Of a stretch of 64,000 nucleotides of DNA, positions 1 to 6,850 are shown piece by piece. Position numbers and translations under genes: made by a program. Source of the DNA: Mixta tenebrionis (GTDB lineage Bacteria > Pseudomonadota > Gammaproteobacteria > Enterobacterales > Enterobacteriaceae). Location: the NCBI RefSeq assembly GCF_006517625.1, contig NZ_VHQI01000014.1, positions 22,130 through 86,129 of the forward strand, in the 5' to 3' direction. The stretch's first letter is position 1; each line of letters starts with the position of its first letter. The notes under the pieces are model-generated. The model did not search any database. It was not told the DNA's origin and saw only the letters and a list, made by a program, of their open reading frames with translations.

Positions 1-385
1 CCGGCACCATGTAGTGATAGTTGGTGTTAAACCATTTGGTCATTTCCGCCGCCGCCGCGGGCTCGCCGGTCGGCGCACGTCCGCGGCCGATGCGGAACAG
101 CGTATCAAGATCGACAGAACCATCGCGATTCTGATGGCGCGCCGGGACGTTGCCAAGCAGCAGGCTGGTGGTCAGGACATGATCGTACCAGGCGAAATCG
201 CCCACCGGCACAATATCCACGCCCGCTTCTTTCTGCTGCTGCCAGTGACGAGCGCGCAGTTGGCGGCCCACCGCCAGCAGTTCCTGCTGGCTGATATTGC
301 CGGCCCAGTAGCTCTCCTGCGCTTTTTTCAGTTCGCGGCGCAGGCCGACGCGGGGGAAGCCAAGCGTATGGTTCAGTATGGTCAT
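1..385 (-). CDS. metE: Cobalamin-independent methionine synthase, N-terminal part (cut by window edge)
   Basis: 5-Methyltetrahydropteroyltriglutamate-homocysteine methyltransferase makes methionine in the cytoplasm without B12. Only the first ~128 residues are present (start [14 protein letters not shown], then [15 protein letters not shown]); the C-terminal zinc-binding half lies left of the window. The start at 385 is set by the match to the MetE N-terminus. It is divergent from metR, the classical metE/metR arrangement in which MetR activates metE with homocysteine as coeffector. No stop codon is reached before the edge, so this is truncated by the window, not broken. Confidence 0.95.
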   Translation of the reverse strand, partial: MTILNHTLGFPRVGLRRELKKAQESYWAGNISQQELLAVGRQLRARHWQQQKEAGVDIVPVGDFAWYDHVLTTSLLLGNVPARHQNRDGSVDLDTLFRIGRGRAPTGEPAAAAEMTKWFNTNYHYMVP

Positions 386-507
386 GCGGTTTCTCCATCA
401 AATCCTGTTAATTTGGCGCTAACGGCGCCGTCATTTTACGTACGGCCAGCCTTGCGCTACCGGGCGTGGTTCATCAATCGTAAACGCCGCCCAAACGTAA
501 AATGACG

Positions 508-539
508 AAACGTAAAGATGTTTAGCCGTCCAGATGTTT
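508..539. promoter_or_regulatory. Tandem met boxes (MetJ operator) between metE and metR
   Basis: Four consecutive 8-mers resemble the MetJ consensus AGACGTCT: AAACGTAA, AGATGTTT, AGCCGTCC and AGATGTTT (5-6 of 8 matches each), in exact 8-bp phase as expected for cooperative MetJ-SAM binding. They lie just upstream of a TATAAT hexamer at 547-552 that would serve metR. Repression of metR by MetJ is established in E. coli; its use here is inferred. Confidence 0.6.
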
Positions 540-546
540 ACACCGC

Positions 547-552
547 TATAAT
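547..552 (+). promoter_or_regulatory. Candidate metR -10 element
   Basis: A perfect TATAAT lies 60 bp upstream of the metR start. No good -35 hexamer lies at 16-18 bp, which would suit an activator- or repressor-controlled promoter; the met boxes occupy the -35 region. Confidence 0.45.
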
Positions 553-611
553 CTGCAGGTAGTGTATATTCCTCAAGCGCAAATTGTTCATTGTCGATGT
601 GAAGGACTCTC

Positions 612-1535
612 ATGATCGAAATCAGGCATCTGCGAACGCTGCAGGCTCTCAGGCATACCGGCTCGCTGGCCGCGGCGGCGGCGCAGCTTCATCAGACGCA
701 ATCGGCGTTATCTCATCAGTTCAGCGATCTGGAGCAGCGCCTCGGTTTTCGCCTGTTCGTGCGCAAAAGCCAGCCGCTGCGTTTTACGCCGCAGGGCGAG
801 ATTTTGCTGCAGCTGGCAGAGCAGGTACTGCCGCAGATTCAGCAGGCGCTACAGGCCTGCCACGAGCCGCACCAGACCTCGCTACGCATCGCTATTGAAT
901 GCCACAGCTGCATTCAGTGGCTGACCCCTGCGCTGGATATCTTCCGCCAGAGCTGGCCGCAGGTGGCGATGGATTTTAAATCGGGCGTAACCTTCGATCC
1001 GCAGCCTGCCCTGCAGCAGGGCGAGCTGGATATTGTGCTGACCTCCGATATCCTGCCGCGCAGCGGGCTGCACTATGTGCCGATGTTCGATTTTGAAGTG
1101 CGTCTGGTACTGGCGCCGGATCATCCGCTGGCGCAGGCTAAAACCATCACCCCGGAGGATCTGGCGCAGGAAGTGTTAATGATCTATCCGGTACAGCGAC
1201 AGCGGCTGGATATCTGGCGGCACTTCCTGCAGCCGGCCGGCGTCAGCCCGACGTTGAAAAGCGTGGATAATACGCTGCTGCTGGTACAGATGGCGGCGGC
1301 GCGCATGGGCATTGCCGCGCTGCCGCACTGGGTGGTGGAAAGCTTTGAACGCCAGGGGCTGATTGTGACGAAAACCCCTGGCGACGGCTTATGGAGCCGT
1401 CTGTATGCAGCGGTACGCGAAGGAGAACAGCGGCAGCCGGTAATCGACGCCTTTATTCGCTCAGCGCGCCTGCATGCCTGTAACCACCTGCCTTTTGTAC
1501 GCGATGCTTCATGCCACCCATTGCCGGTAAGCTAA
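612..1535 (+). CDS. metR: LysR-type regulator of methionine genes
   Basis: MetR activates metE, metH and related genes, sensing homocysteine. The 307-residue protein is close to the E. coli length. The LysR winged helix-turn-helix is at ~residues 15-40 ([20 protein letters not shown]), followed by the effector-binding domain from ~90 to the end. The ATG at 612 has an upstream GAAGGA ribosome site. Its identity is supported by the full-length family match and the divergent metE neighbour. Downstream is an intergenic stretch leading to two unusual small genes that are not part of the E. coli arrangement. Confidence 0.95.
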   Translation: MIEIRHLRTLQALRHTGSLAAAAAQLHQTQSALSHQFSDLEQRLGFRLFVRKSQPLRFTPQGEILLQLAEQVLPQIQQALQACHEPHQTSLRIAIECHSCIQWLTPALDIFRQSWPQVAMDFKSGVTFDPQPALQQGELDIVLTSDILPRSGLHYVPMFDFEVRLVLAPDHPLAQAKTITPEDLAQEVLMIYPVQRQRLDIWRHFLQPAGVSPTLKSVDNTLLLVQMAAARMGIAALPHWVVESFERQGLIVTKTPGDGLWSRLYAAVREGEQRQPVIDAFIRSARLHACNHLPFVRDASCHPLPVS

Positions 1536-1540
1536 AATTA

Positions 1541-1572
1541 CTTTCCCGATGGCAGCTGAGCCCGCGGGAAAG
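1541..1572 (+). terminator. Hairpin downstream of metR
   Basis: A perfect 8-bp inverted repeat (CTTTCCCG/CGGGAAAG) with a 16-nt loop begins just after the metR stop. No clear T-run follows, so intrinsic termination is uncertain. Its arms resemble the GGGGAAA/TTTCCCC palindrome farther downstream. Confidence 0.35.
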
Positions 1573-1652
1573 TTAAGATATTCTTTTGCTTATTAGAAAA
1601 AATGCCATTTTTTTTCTTCAACAAAATTAATTAAACCCTAACCCTTTATTAA

Positions 1653-1680
1653 TTGACCCTTATCTTTTGTACCGCATAAT
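1653..1680 (+). promoter_or_regulatory. Sigma70 promoter of the first leader peptide gene
   Basis: TTGACC (1653-1658), a 16-bp spacer and CATAAT (1675-1680) form a good promoter preceded by TTAA. The same spacing and hexamers recur before the second peptide gene. Confidence 0.7.
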
Positions 1681-1687
1681 CCCTCAT

Positions 1688-1704
1688 GGAGAAAAGTTTT
1701 CTCC
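1688..1704. promoter_or_regulatory. 17-bp palindrome at the predicted start of transcription (gene 1)
   Basis: GGAGAAAAGTTTTCTCC, a perfect 8+1+8 inverted repeat, begins 7 bp after the -10 hexamer, so it overlaps or follows +1. It could be a repressor operator or a 5' mRNA hairpin. A related palindrome sits at the same offset before the second peptide gene. Confidence 0.6.
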
Positions 1705-1736
1705 CTTACACAACTACCGGTTATGGAGAATTATTA

Positions 1737-1985
1737 ATGAAAGAATTAACTATCGTTGATATCAGCGAAGTTAGCGGTGCAGGAAAAATTGAGGACGCCT
1801 TATCAAAAGTATTTGGCGATCTGTTTGGTGATTTCAATAAAAAAATGGCTGGTAAGATCGGGCTGGAAGAAAGCTACGATGAAGCTTTACAGCAGGGTAA
1901 AACCATCGGCAGCCATCTGGGACAGGCCGTAGAATACTGGATTAAAGATGCTTTAGACAGCGCTCGCGACCGTATTCTTAATTGA
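1737..1985 (+). CDS. Double-glycine-type leader peptide, paralogue 1 (bacteriocin-like)
   Basis: This small protein has 82 residues. The N-terminus MKELTIVDISEVSGAG matches the double-glycine leaders (here ending GAG) cleaved by C39-peptidase ABC exporters in class II microcins and peptide pheromones. The predicted 66-residue core starts KIEDALSK, lacks cysteine, is amphipathic and slightly acidic, and contains G54-x3-G58-x3-G62. The ATG at 1737 is chosen over an in-frame upstream ATG at 1686 because GGAGA (1725-1729) precedes it and the paralogue begins identically; the upstream ATG falls inside the promoter-proximal palindrome. It has its own promoter and is followed by a paralogue of identical length. 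No exporter or immunity gene is adjacent. Function is unknown; secreted bacteriocin or signalling peptide is inference. Confidence 0.75.
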   Translation: MKELTIVDISEVSGAGKIEDALSKVFGDLFGDFNKKMAGKIGLEESYDEALQQGKTIGSHLGQAVEYWIKDALDSARDRILN

Positions 1986-2038
1986 TTTACAGCACTAAAT
2001 GGGTCTGTAACATTAACTATTTCGTGAAGTTTAGTTAA

Positions 2039-2066
2039 TTGATCATTTAATGTTAAAAAGCATAAT
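2039..2066 (+). promoter_or_regulatory. Sigma70 promoter of the second leader peptide gene
   Basis: TTGATC (2039-2044), a 16-bp spacer and CATAAT (2061-2066), preceded by TTAA, copy the architecture of the promoter at 1653-1680. Confidence 0.65.
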
Positions 2067-2073
2067 TGCCTGC

Positions 2074-2090
2074 GGGGAAAAAATTTCCCC
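2074..2090. promoter_or_regulatory. 17-bp palindrome at the predicted start of transcription (gene 2)
   Basis: GGGGAAAAAATTTCCCC (7+3+7) begins 7 bp after the -10 hexamer, the same position as the palindrome at 1688-1704. Equal spacing with diverged bases suggests a conserved operator or RNA hairpin. Confidence 0.6.
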
Positions 2091-2124
2091 ACAAAGGAAG
2101 TATTAACTTTTAGAGGGATAAATA

Positions 2125-2373
2125 ATGAAAGAATTATCAATTGTTGAAGTTCAGGAAGTTAGCGGCGCTGGTAAAATTCAGGACGCGTATTCAAACGCTT
2201 TTAGTCAGTATTTCGGTGAAATGACTGCTGCGCTGAATAAAGTATTCAACACAGGTTATGATGTCGAAACTGCGAAAGAAGTAGGTAAAGATTTCGGCAG
2301 CCGTATCGGTAAAGCTTACGAAGATTTCATCACTAAAGCTTTTGGTGATCTGCAGAGCCGTCTTCTCGGCTAA
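2125..2373 (+). CDS. Double-glycine-type leader peptide, paralogue 2 (bacteriocin-like)
   Basis: This protein also has 82 residues, beginning MKELSIVEVQEVSGAG. It aligns without gaps to the upstream peptide: by hand 32/82 identities overall and 12/16 in the leader. The core (KIQDAYSN...) has no cysteine and shares the block GK-x-x-GS-x-x-G at residues 54-62, giving the same G54/G58/G62 GxxxGxxxG spacing. GAGGGA (2113-2118) is the ribosome site. The gene ends at a strong hairpin shared with convergent yigM. Two-peptide (class IIb) bacteriocins use paired GxxxG helices, which makes this pair suggestive, but the absence of linked export and immunity genes and the non-cationic cores argue for caution. 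Confidence 0.75.
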   Translation: MKELSIVEVQEVSGAGKIQDAYSNAFSQYFGEMTAALNKVFNTGYDVETAKEVGKDFGSRIGKAYEDFITKAFGDLQSRLLG

Positions 2374-2379
2374 TTAAAA

Positions 2380-2409
2380 AAATACCGGACCTTGAAAAGT
2401 CCGGTATTT
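2380..2409. terminator. Bidirectional terminator between the peptide gene and yigM
   Basis: An 11-bp perfect stem (AAATACCGGAC/GTCCGGTATTT) with an 8-nt loop is flanked by an A-run on the left and T-rich bases on the right, so it can serve both convergent genes. Confidence 0.85.
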
Positions 2410-2411
2410 GT

Positions 2412-3257
2412 TCAGCGCACCCAGCGTCGATGAAACCACAGTGACGCGATGATCAGCCCTCCGCCGATAATAAAAGGCGGCCAGTCCGGCTGTTCCTGCC
2501 AGATAGCCAGATTTACCAACAGGCCTGCTGGTACATGCATGTTATTCATAATCCCCAGCGTTCCGGCGTCAACCTGCGTCGCGCCATAGTTCCACATGAA
2601 ATAACCCAGCCCGGACGCAACTATCCCCAGCCAAACCAGAATTCCCCATTGCACGGACGTGACGGGAAGCTTTTGCGGATTTCCCCATAAAAACCAGGCA
2701 ATAACCGCCGCCAGCAGCGCGCCGATATAAAACCATGAAAAGGCGGTATGCTGCGGCATCGGCCGCGTTTCCTGCAGCCGCTTATAGCCCACCATGCCAA
2801 TAGCGAAACTGAGGTTAGCCAGCTGAACCAGGATCAGGCCCGTCCAGAAGTGTTCGCTCAGATGATCGTAGCGAATGATCGCCGCGCCCACTACCGCCAG
2901 CAGCGCGCTAAGCGCATAGCCAGGACGAATGCCTCGCCGGCTCATCAGATCGTAAATCAGCGTGATATACAGCGGCGTCATAACGGTAAAGAGCAGCAGC
3001 TCCTGTACGCTGAGATAGAGATAGGCTTCAAAACTGAGCAAATACATAATGCCCAGCTGCATCATGCCCGCCAGCATATAAAGCAGCAGCGTGGAAATCC
3101 GATAGCCGCGCCAGCGTAAAAATGGCAGAAAAACCAACGCGGCCAGCCCCAGACGCACCAGTACGGCAAAGACGCTATCAACCTGGCCCGCCAGATAAAC
3201 GCCAATCAGGCTAAAAGAGAAAGCCCACAAAACGGTGGTGATAATCAGTAATGTCAC
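2412..3257 (-). CDS. yigM: Biotin transporter of the EamA family
   Basis: This is an inner-membrane carrier with ten hydrophobic segments, matching E. coli YigM, a high-affinity biotin importer. Typical stretches are TLLIITTVLWAFSFS at the N-terminus and GTLGIMNNMHVPAGLLVN near the C-terminus. The frame is open to 3491, but the E. coli-like N-terminus begins at a GTG at 3257 (VTLLIITT) with AGG upstream. The extra ~78 residues of the longer reading are polar and do not resemble the family, giving 281 residues. Neighbourhood to metR is conserved apart from the inserted peptide genes. The GTG start is inferred from homology. Confidence 0.85.
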   Translation of the reverse strand: MTLLIITTVLWAFSFSLIGVYLAGQVDSVFAVLVRLGLAALVFLPFLRWRGYRISTLLLYMLAGMMQLGIMYLLSFEAYLYLSVQELLLFTVMTPLYITLIYDLMSRRGIRPGYALSALLAVVGAAIIRYDHLSEHFWTGLILVQLANLSFAIGMVGYKRLQETRPMPQHTAFSWFYIGALLAAVIAWFLWGNPQKLPVTSVQWGILVWLGIVASGLGYFMWNYGATQVDAGTLGIMNNMHVPAGLLVNLAIWQEQPDWPPFIIGGGLIIASLWFHRRWVR

Positions 3258-3615
3258 GTAACGCACCTGATGGTTAAACAGTCCCCTATTGTAACGGAAC
3301 GACAGCGATCCTCCGCGCGTATTTAGTTGACATCTGTATTTATTTTGACCATTTAGCGCGTGCTTTATCCACGCCAGATACGAAAATGAGAATAGCGCTC
3401 TGCCGTCGCTCGCAGCCGGAGGCGGGAATGCCTGACTAAAAAAGCGTTTTTGTGACAGGAACAAGATCTCTCTGTCATAAAATTGAAACATTTGCGTTTT
3501 TCTTCACAACCCGCCCGCACGGCGTTAGTTATCCTTTGCGCTCCACAATAACCTGATGGAAAAGCTTTTTTCGTAGTATTAAGGACTTATTCATCGCGCT
3601 TTCGGAGGCCTTTCT
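3258..3615. other. Divergent yigM-glpT intergenic region
   Basis: This 358-bp region should hold both promoters. It is open on the minus strand in the yigM frame but does not look coding. I could not identify a convincing GlpR, CRP or BirA operator by eye. AAGGACTTATTC and GGAGGCC just before 3616 include the glpT ribosome site. Confidence 0.5.
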
Positions 3616-4956
3616 ATGCTTAGCATTTTTAAGCCGGCACAACATCGATCTCGTATCGCAGAGGAGAGTATCGATCCGCTCTATCGCCGCCTGCGCTGGC
3701 AGATTTTTTTCGGGATATTTTTTGGCTATGCCGCTTACTACCTGGTACGTAAAAATTTTGCTCTCGCTATGCCCTACCTGGTAGAGCAGGGATTTTCACG
3801 CGGCGATTTAGGTTTTGCCCTCTCCGGCATCTCTATTGCCTACGGCTTTTCTAAATTTATTATGGGTTCGGTTTCCGATCGCTCCAATCCACGGGTTTTC
3901 CTGCCGGCAGGTCTGATCCTGGCCGCGACGGTGATGCTGGTAATGGGCTTTGTGCCCTGGGCCACCTCCAGCATTATGGTGATGTTTACGCTGCTGTTTA
4001 TCTGCGGCTGGTTTCAGGGCATGGGCTGGCCGCCCTGCGGACGCACTATGGTGCACTGGTGGTCGCAAAAAGAGCGCGGCGGCATTGTTTCCGTCTGGAA
4101 CTGCGCCCACAACGTTGGCGGCGGCATTCCTCCCCTGCTGTTTCTGCTGGGTATGGCCTGGTTTAATGACTGGAGGGCGGCATTTTATATGCCCGCTTTT
4201 GCCGCCATCCTTGTGGCGCTGTTTGCTTTTGCCTTAATGCGCGACACGCCGCAATCCTGCGGCCTGCCGCCGGTAGAAGAATACAAAGAGGATTATCCGC
4301 CCGATTACAGCGAAGCGCACGAGCAGGAGCTCACCGCGAAGCAGATTTTTATGCACTATATTCTGCCGAACAGGCTGCTATGGTATATCGCGCTGGCCAA
4401 CGTTTTTGTCTACCTGCTGCGCTACGGTATTCTGGACTGGTCGCCGACCTATCTGAAAGAGGTGAAACATTTCGCGCTGGATAAATCCTCCTGGGCCTAC
4501 TTCCTCTATGAATATGCCGGTATTCCCGGCACGCTGCTCTGCGGCTGGATGTCGGATAAGGTATTTCGGGGCAATCGCGGCGCAACCGGCGTTTTCTTTA
4601 TGGTGCTGGTGACCATTGCTACCGTAATTTACTGGCTCAATCCGGTGGGTAACCCCGGCATCGATATGGCCTGTATGATCGTTATCGGCTTTCTGATTTA
4701 TGGCCCGGTAATGCTGATAGGGCTGCACGCGCTGGAGCTGGCGCCGAAAAAAGCGGCAGGCACCGCTGCCGGTTTTACCGGGTTGTTTGGTTATCTTGGC
4801 GGCTCCGTCGCGGCCAGCGCCATTGTCGGCTACACCGTCGACTATTTCGGCTGGGACGGTGGTTTTCTGGTGATGATCGGCGGCTGCGTGCTGGCGGTTA
4901 TTCTGCTGTTGTTAACCATGCTGAGTGAAAAGCAGCACAAGCAGCAGCTAACATAA
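3616..4956 (+). CDS. glpT: Glycerol-3-phosphate:phosphate antiporter
   Basis: GlpT is an inner-membrane major facilitator protein exchanging sn-glycerol-3-phosphate for phosphate. It has 446 residues and 12 membrane segments and is nearly collinear with E. coli GlpT from the first residues (MLSIFKPA). The phosphate-binding arginines are present: Arg45 in YYLVRKNF and the equivalent of Arg269 in [15 protein letters not shown] precedes the ATG. In E. coli glpT sits with glpQ; here it is alone between yigM and an Ail-like gene, so its position reflects rearrangement or insertion. It is also the known uptake route for fosfomycin in enterics. Confidence 0.96.
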   Translation: MLSIFKPAQHRSRIAEESIDPLYRRLRWQIFFGIFFGYAAYYLVRKNFALAMPYLVEQGFSRGDLGFALSGISIAYGFSKFIMGSVSDRSNPRVFLPAGLILAATVMLVMGFVPWATSSIMVMFTLLFICGWFQGMGWPPCGRTMVHWWSQKERGGIVSVWNCAHNVGGGIPPLLFLLGMAWFNDWRAAFYMPAFAAILVALFAFALMRDTPQSCGLPPVEEYKEDYPPDYSEAHEQELTAKQIFMHYILPNRLLWYIALANVFVYLLRYGILDWSPTYLKEVKHFALDKSSWAYFLYEYAGIPGTLLCGWMSDKVFRGNRGATGVFFMVLVTIATVIYWLNPVGNPGIDMACMIVIGFLIYGPVMLIGLHALELAPKKAAGTAAGFTGLFGYLGGSVAASAIVGYTVDYFGWDGGFLVMIGGCVLAVILLLLTMLSEKQHKQQLT

Positions 4957-5023
4957 ACCCAGGCATCCATCATCGCGACTGAAGATATTCAGCCAGCCGA
5001 TGATGGGGAAAGCGGTATGACGG

Positions 5024-5043
5024 GGAGAGCGCAACCGCTCTCC
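5024..5043. terminator. Hairpin between glpT and the Ail-like gene
   Basis: The 8-bp stem GGAGAGCG/CGCTCTCC with a 4-nt loop lies between the convergent genes. The following T tract is weak (TTCATT). Confidence 0.55.
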
Positions 5044-5050
5044 TTCATTA

Positions 5051-5626
5051 TCAGAAATTGTATCCTAACCCAATGTTAAACCCATTGATGGAATACTTTT
5101 TTCCGAAGTCAGTTTCTGTGCCTTCATAGCCCAGACTAATTGAAAGCGCTGCCGTCGGATTAATGATTACGCCTAACCCATAGGCAAAAGCGGACGATTT
5201 TTCAGAGCTTTTTGATTCTAATTCATAAATATTGATAATATTCCACGTATCATTTAATTCTGCTTTGGTATGGGCCAGCCCGCCCAGCGCGTACAGTGAG
5301 ACATAATCATTCAGACGAAATGTTGGACCAACCAGCACGGAATAATATTTCATATCGGCGTTGCGGCTGCGGGAAATCTCATAACCCTGCTCATAGCCTG
5401 TATCTTTACCTCCTTTAAGCTCGCTATTTTTCATATAGCTAAAAGAGGCCATTACGCCGACCATATCATCGAATTCATAGCGATATTGCAGGTTGACACC
5501 GCGAATGTTTTTGAAATCTTCTACTTTGCTTTGCGCGTAGCCTACCGTTACCGACTGGTATTCGGCCAGCGCTGAGCCGCTTAACGTCGCAGCCGCCAGC
5601 AAGAGAGCTAAAGATAACTTTTTCAT
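5051..5626 (-). CDS. Ail/OmpX (Lom) family outer membrane beta-barrel protein
   Basis: The 191-residue protein has a classical signal peptide (MKKLSLALLLAAATLSGSALA, cleavage before E) and a mature part of alternating beta-strands ending in the outer-membrane signature GLGYNF with terminal Phe. Features such as VTVGYAQSKV, GVNLQYRYEF, YYSVLVGPTFRLNDYVSLYALGG and SISLGYEG place it in the eight-stranded Ail/OmpX/PagC/Lom family. Members mediate adhesion, serum resistance or stress adaptation; which applies here cannot be told. An AT-rich upstream region separates it from yigL. It is not part of the E. coli gene order, so it is probably an accessory acquisition or lineage-specific paralogue. Confidence 0.85.
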   Translation of the reverse strand: MKKLSLALLLAAATLSGSALAEYQSVTVGYAQSKVEDFKNIRGVNLQYRYEFDDMVGVMASFSYMKNSELKGGKDTGYEQGYEISRSRNADMKYYSVLVGPTFRLNDYVSLYALGGLAHTKAELNDTWNIINIYELESKSSEKSSAFAYGLGVIINPTAALSISLGYEGTETDFGKKYSINGFNIGLGYNF

Positions 5627-6004
5627 TTTGAATTCCTTATCAAAAGTTTAAATTGTACATAATTAAAACAGACGCGCTGCTATCATCATTAAATAAAACA
5701 CAAAACCTTAGCGTTCCGCGCCAGATTGATACATCACGCCGATACCTTATAAAACAGCTCAATAGAAGAATTACTATTTTATTCGGGAAATCCTCGCAGA
5801 GATTATATTCGATACTTAATAGAAGCTTTTAATACCGATCATAAAGTACGTATTTATTAGCTGGCAGGCAAATAAATATTTTCGTGCTGGCGGTTAGACT
5901 ATAATGCATTATTCATAATGTACAGCGCGCCGGCGCAAACGGCAGATAACCTCTCGTTAGCGACGCAGGTAGCAGGCGGCGTGCCATGCCGCCCGGCACA
6001 GTTA
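5627..6004. other. AT-rich region upstream of the Ail-like gene
   Basis: This 378-bp non-coding stretch is clearly more AT-rich than its neighbours. It holds the Ail-like promoter region; TACAAT on the minus strand at 5657-5652 is a possible -10. I see no ORF, RNA gene or repeat. Silencing by H-NS would be plausible given the composition but is inference. Confidence 0.4.
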
Positions 6005-6802
6005 TCAGAGAAACAGCTCGCGCAGCTTATGGGGTACGGCATCCTCAAGATTACTGCCGATAACTTCCATCTCCGGCAGCAGATCTTTCAGGCGCTGATG
6101 CGCGTTGCGCATAATGTAGCCCTTTCCCGCCATAATCAGCATTTCTTTATCATTCATGCCGTCGCCAAAGGCAATACAGGACTGCAGCGAATAACCCAGC
6201 AGTTTTGCCACTTCTTCCAGCGCATGGCCTTTGGAAACGCCGCCCGCCATCACTTCCAGACAGGTTGGCAAAGAGAAGCTAACGTTAACCCGATCGCCCC
6301 AGCGCGCCACGATCGCCTCTTCCAGCGGCACCAGTTTTTCCGGCTCGTCGCTAATAAAAAAGACTTTGCTGATGCCATCGGTTGGCAGCAGACCCGGCTG
6401 ATAAACCTGATAGCGGAATACCGATTCCTGGAAATAACGCTCTTCGTCCGGGTGATGGCGGTTAAGGAACCAGTCATCATTACGATAGACGTTGGTGAGG
6501 ATATCGGGATCGTCATGTTTCAGAGCATAGAGATCGTGGGCGATATCCTCATCCAGGTTATGGCTGAAAATCAGCTCGCCGGCGGTGTTGTGTACGCGCG
6601 CGCCGTTAGAGGTGATCATGTAGGCCTCAATTTCCAGGTTATCACGCATTTGCGCGACATCAACGTGATGACGTCCGGTAGCAAAGACAAAGTGTACGCC
6701 GCGTGCGGTTAGCAGCCGCAGCGTCTCTTTGGTATAAGGTGTTAAACGGTGTTCGGGTGAAAGCAGGGTGCCATCCAAATCGGAAGCGACAACGTGGTAC
6801 AT
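6005..6802 (-). CDS. yigL: HAD-family phosphatase (pyridoxal phosphate/sugar phosphatase YigL)
   Basis: Cytoplasmic Cof-type HAD hydrolase of 265 residues, as in E. coli. HAD motif I is DLDGTLLS at ~residues 8-15 with the nucleophilic Asp. Motif II is FATGR, and motif IV is FGDGMNDKEML near ~residue 215, with a C2-type cap between. E. coli YigL dephosphorylates pyridoxal phosphate and sugar phosphates and is induced post-transcriptionally by SgrS during glucose-phosphate stress. It is 48 bp downstream of pldB on the same strand, the arrangement in which SgrS acts on the pldB-yigL mRNA; I did not verify the pairing site. Confidence 0.94.
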   Translation of the reverse strand: MYHVVASDLDGTLLSPEHRLTPYTKETLRLLTARGVHFVFATGRHHVDVAQMRDNLEIEAYMITSNGARVHNTAGELIFSHNLDEDIAHDLYALKHDDPDILTNVYRNDDWFLNRHHPDEERYFQESVFRYQVYQPGLLPTDGISKVFFISDEPEKLVPLEEAIVARWGDRVNVSFSLPTCLEVMAGGVSKGHALEEVAKLLGYSLQSCIAFGDGMNDKEMLIMAGKGYIMRNAHQRLKDLLPEMEVIGSNLEDAVPHKLRELFL

Positions 6803-6850
6803 GCAAACCTCTGGTATCGAAGGATGTGGTAACGGTCTGAGTAGTGCAAC

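Noticed and set aside
1874..2140. Minus-strand 88-residue ORF as an immunity gene for the peptide pair
   Set aside because: It overlaps the 3' part of the first peptide gene and the second promoter, has no ribosome site and lacks a convincing membrane topology.
3266..3310. BirA operator upstream of yigM
   Set aside because: Half-sites resembling GGTTAAACA and TTGTAAC occur, but in the reverse order relative to the known TTGTAACC-N15-GGTTACAA operator.
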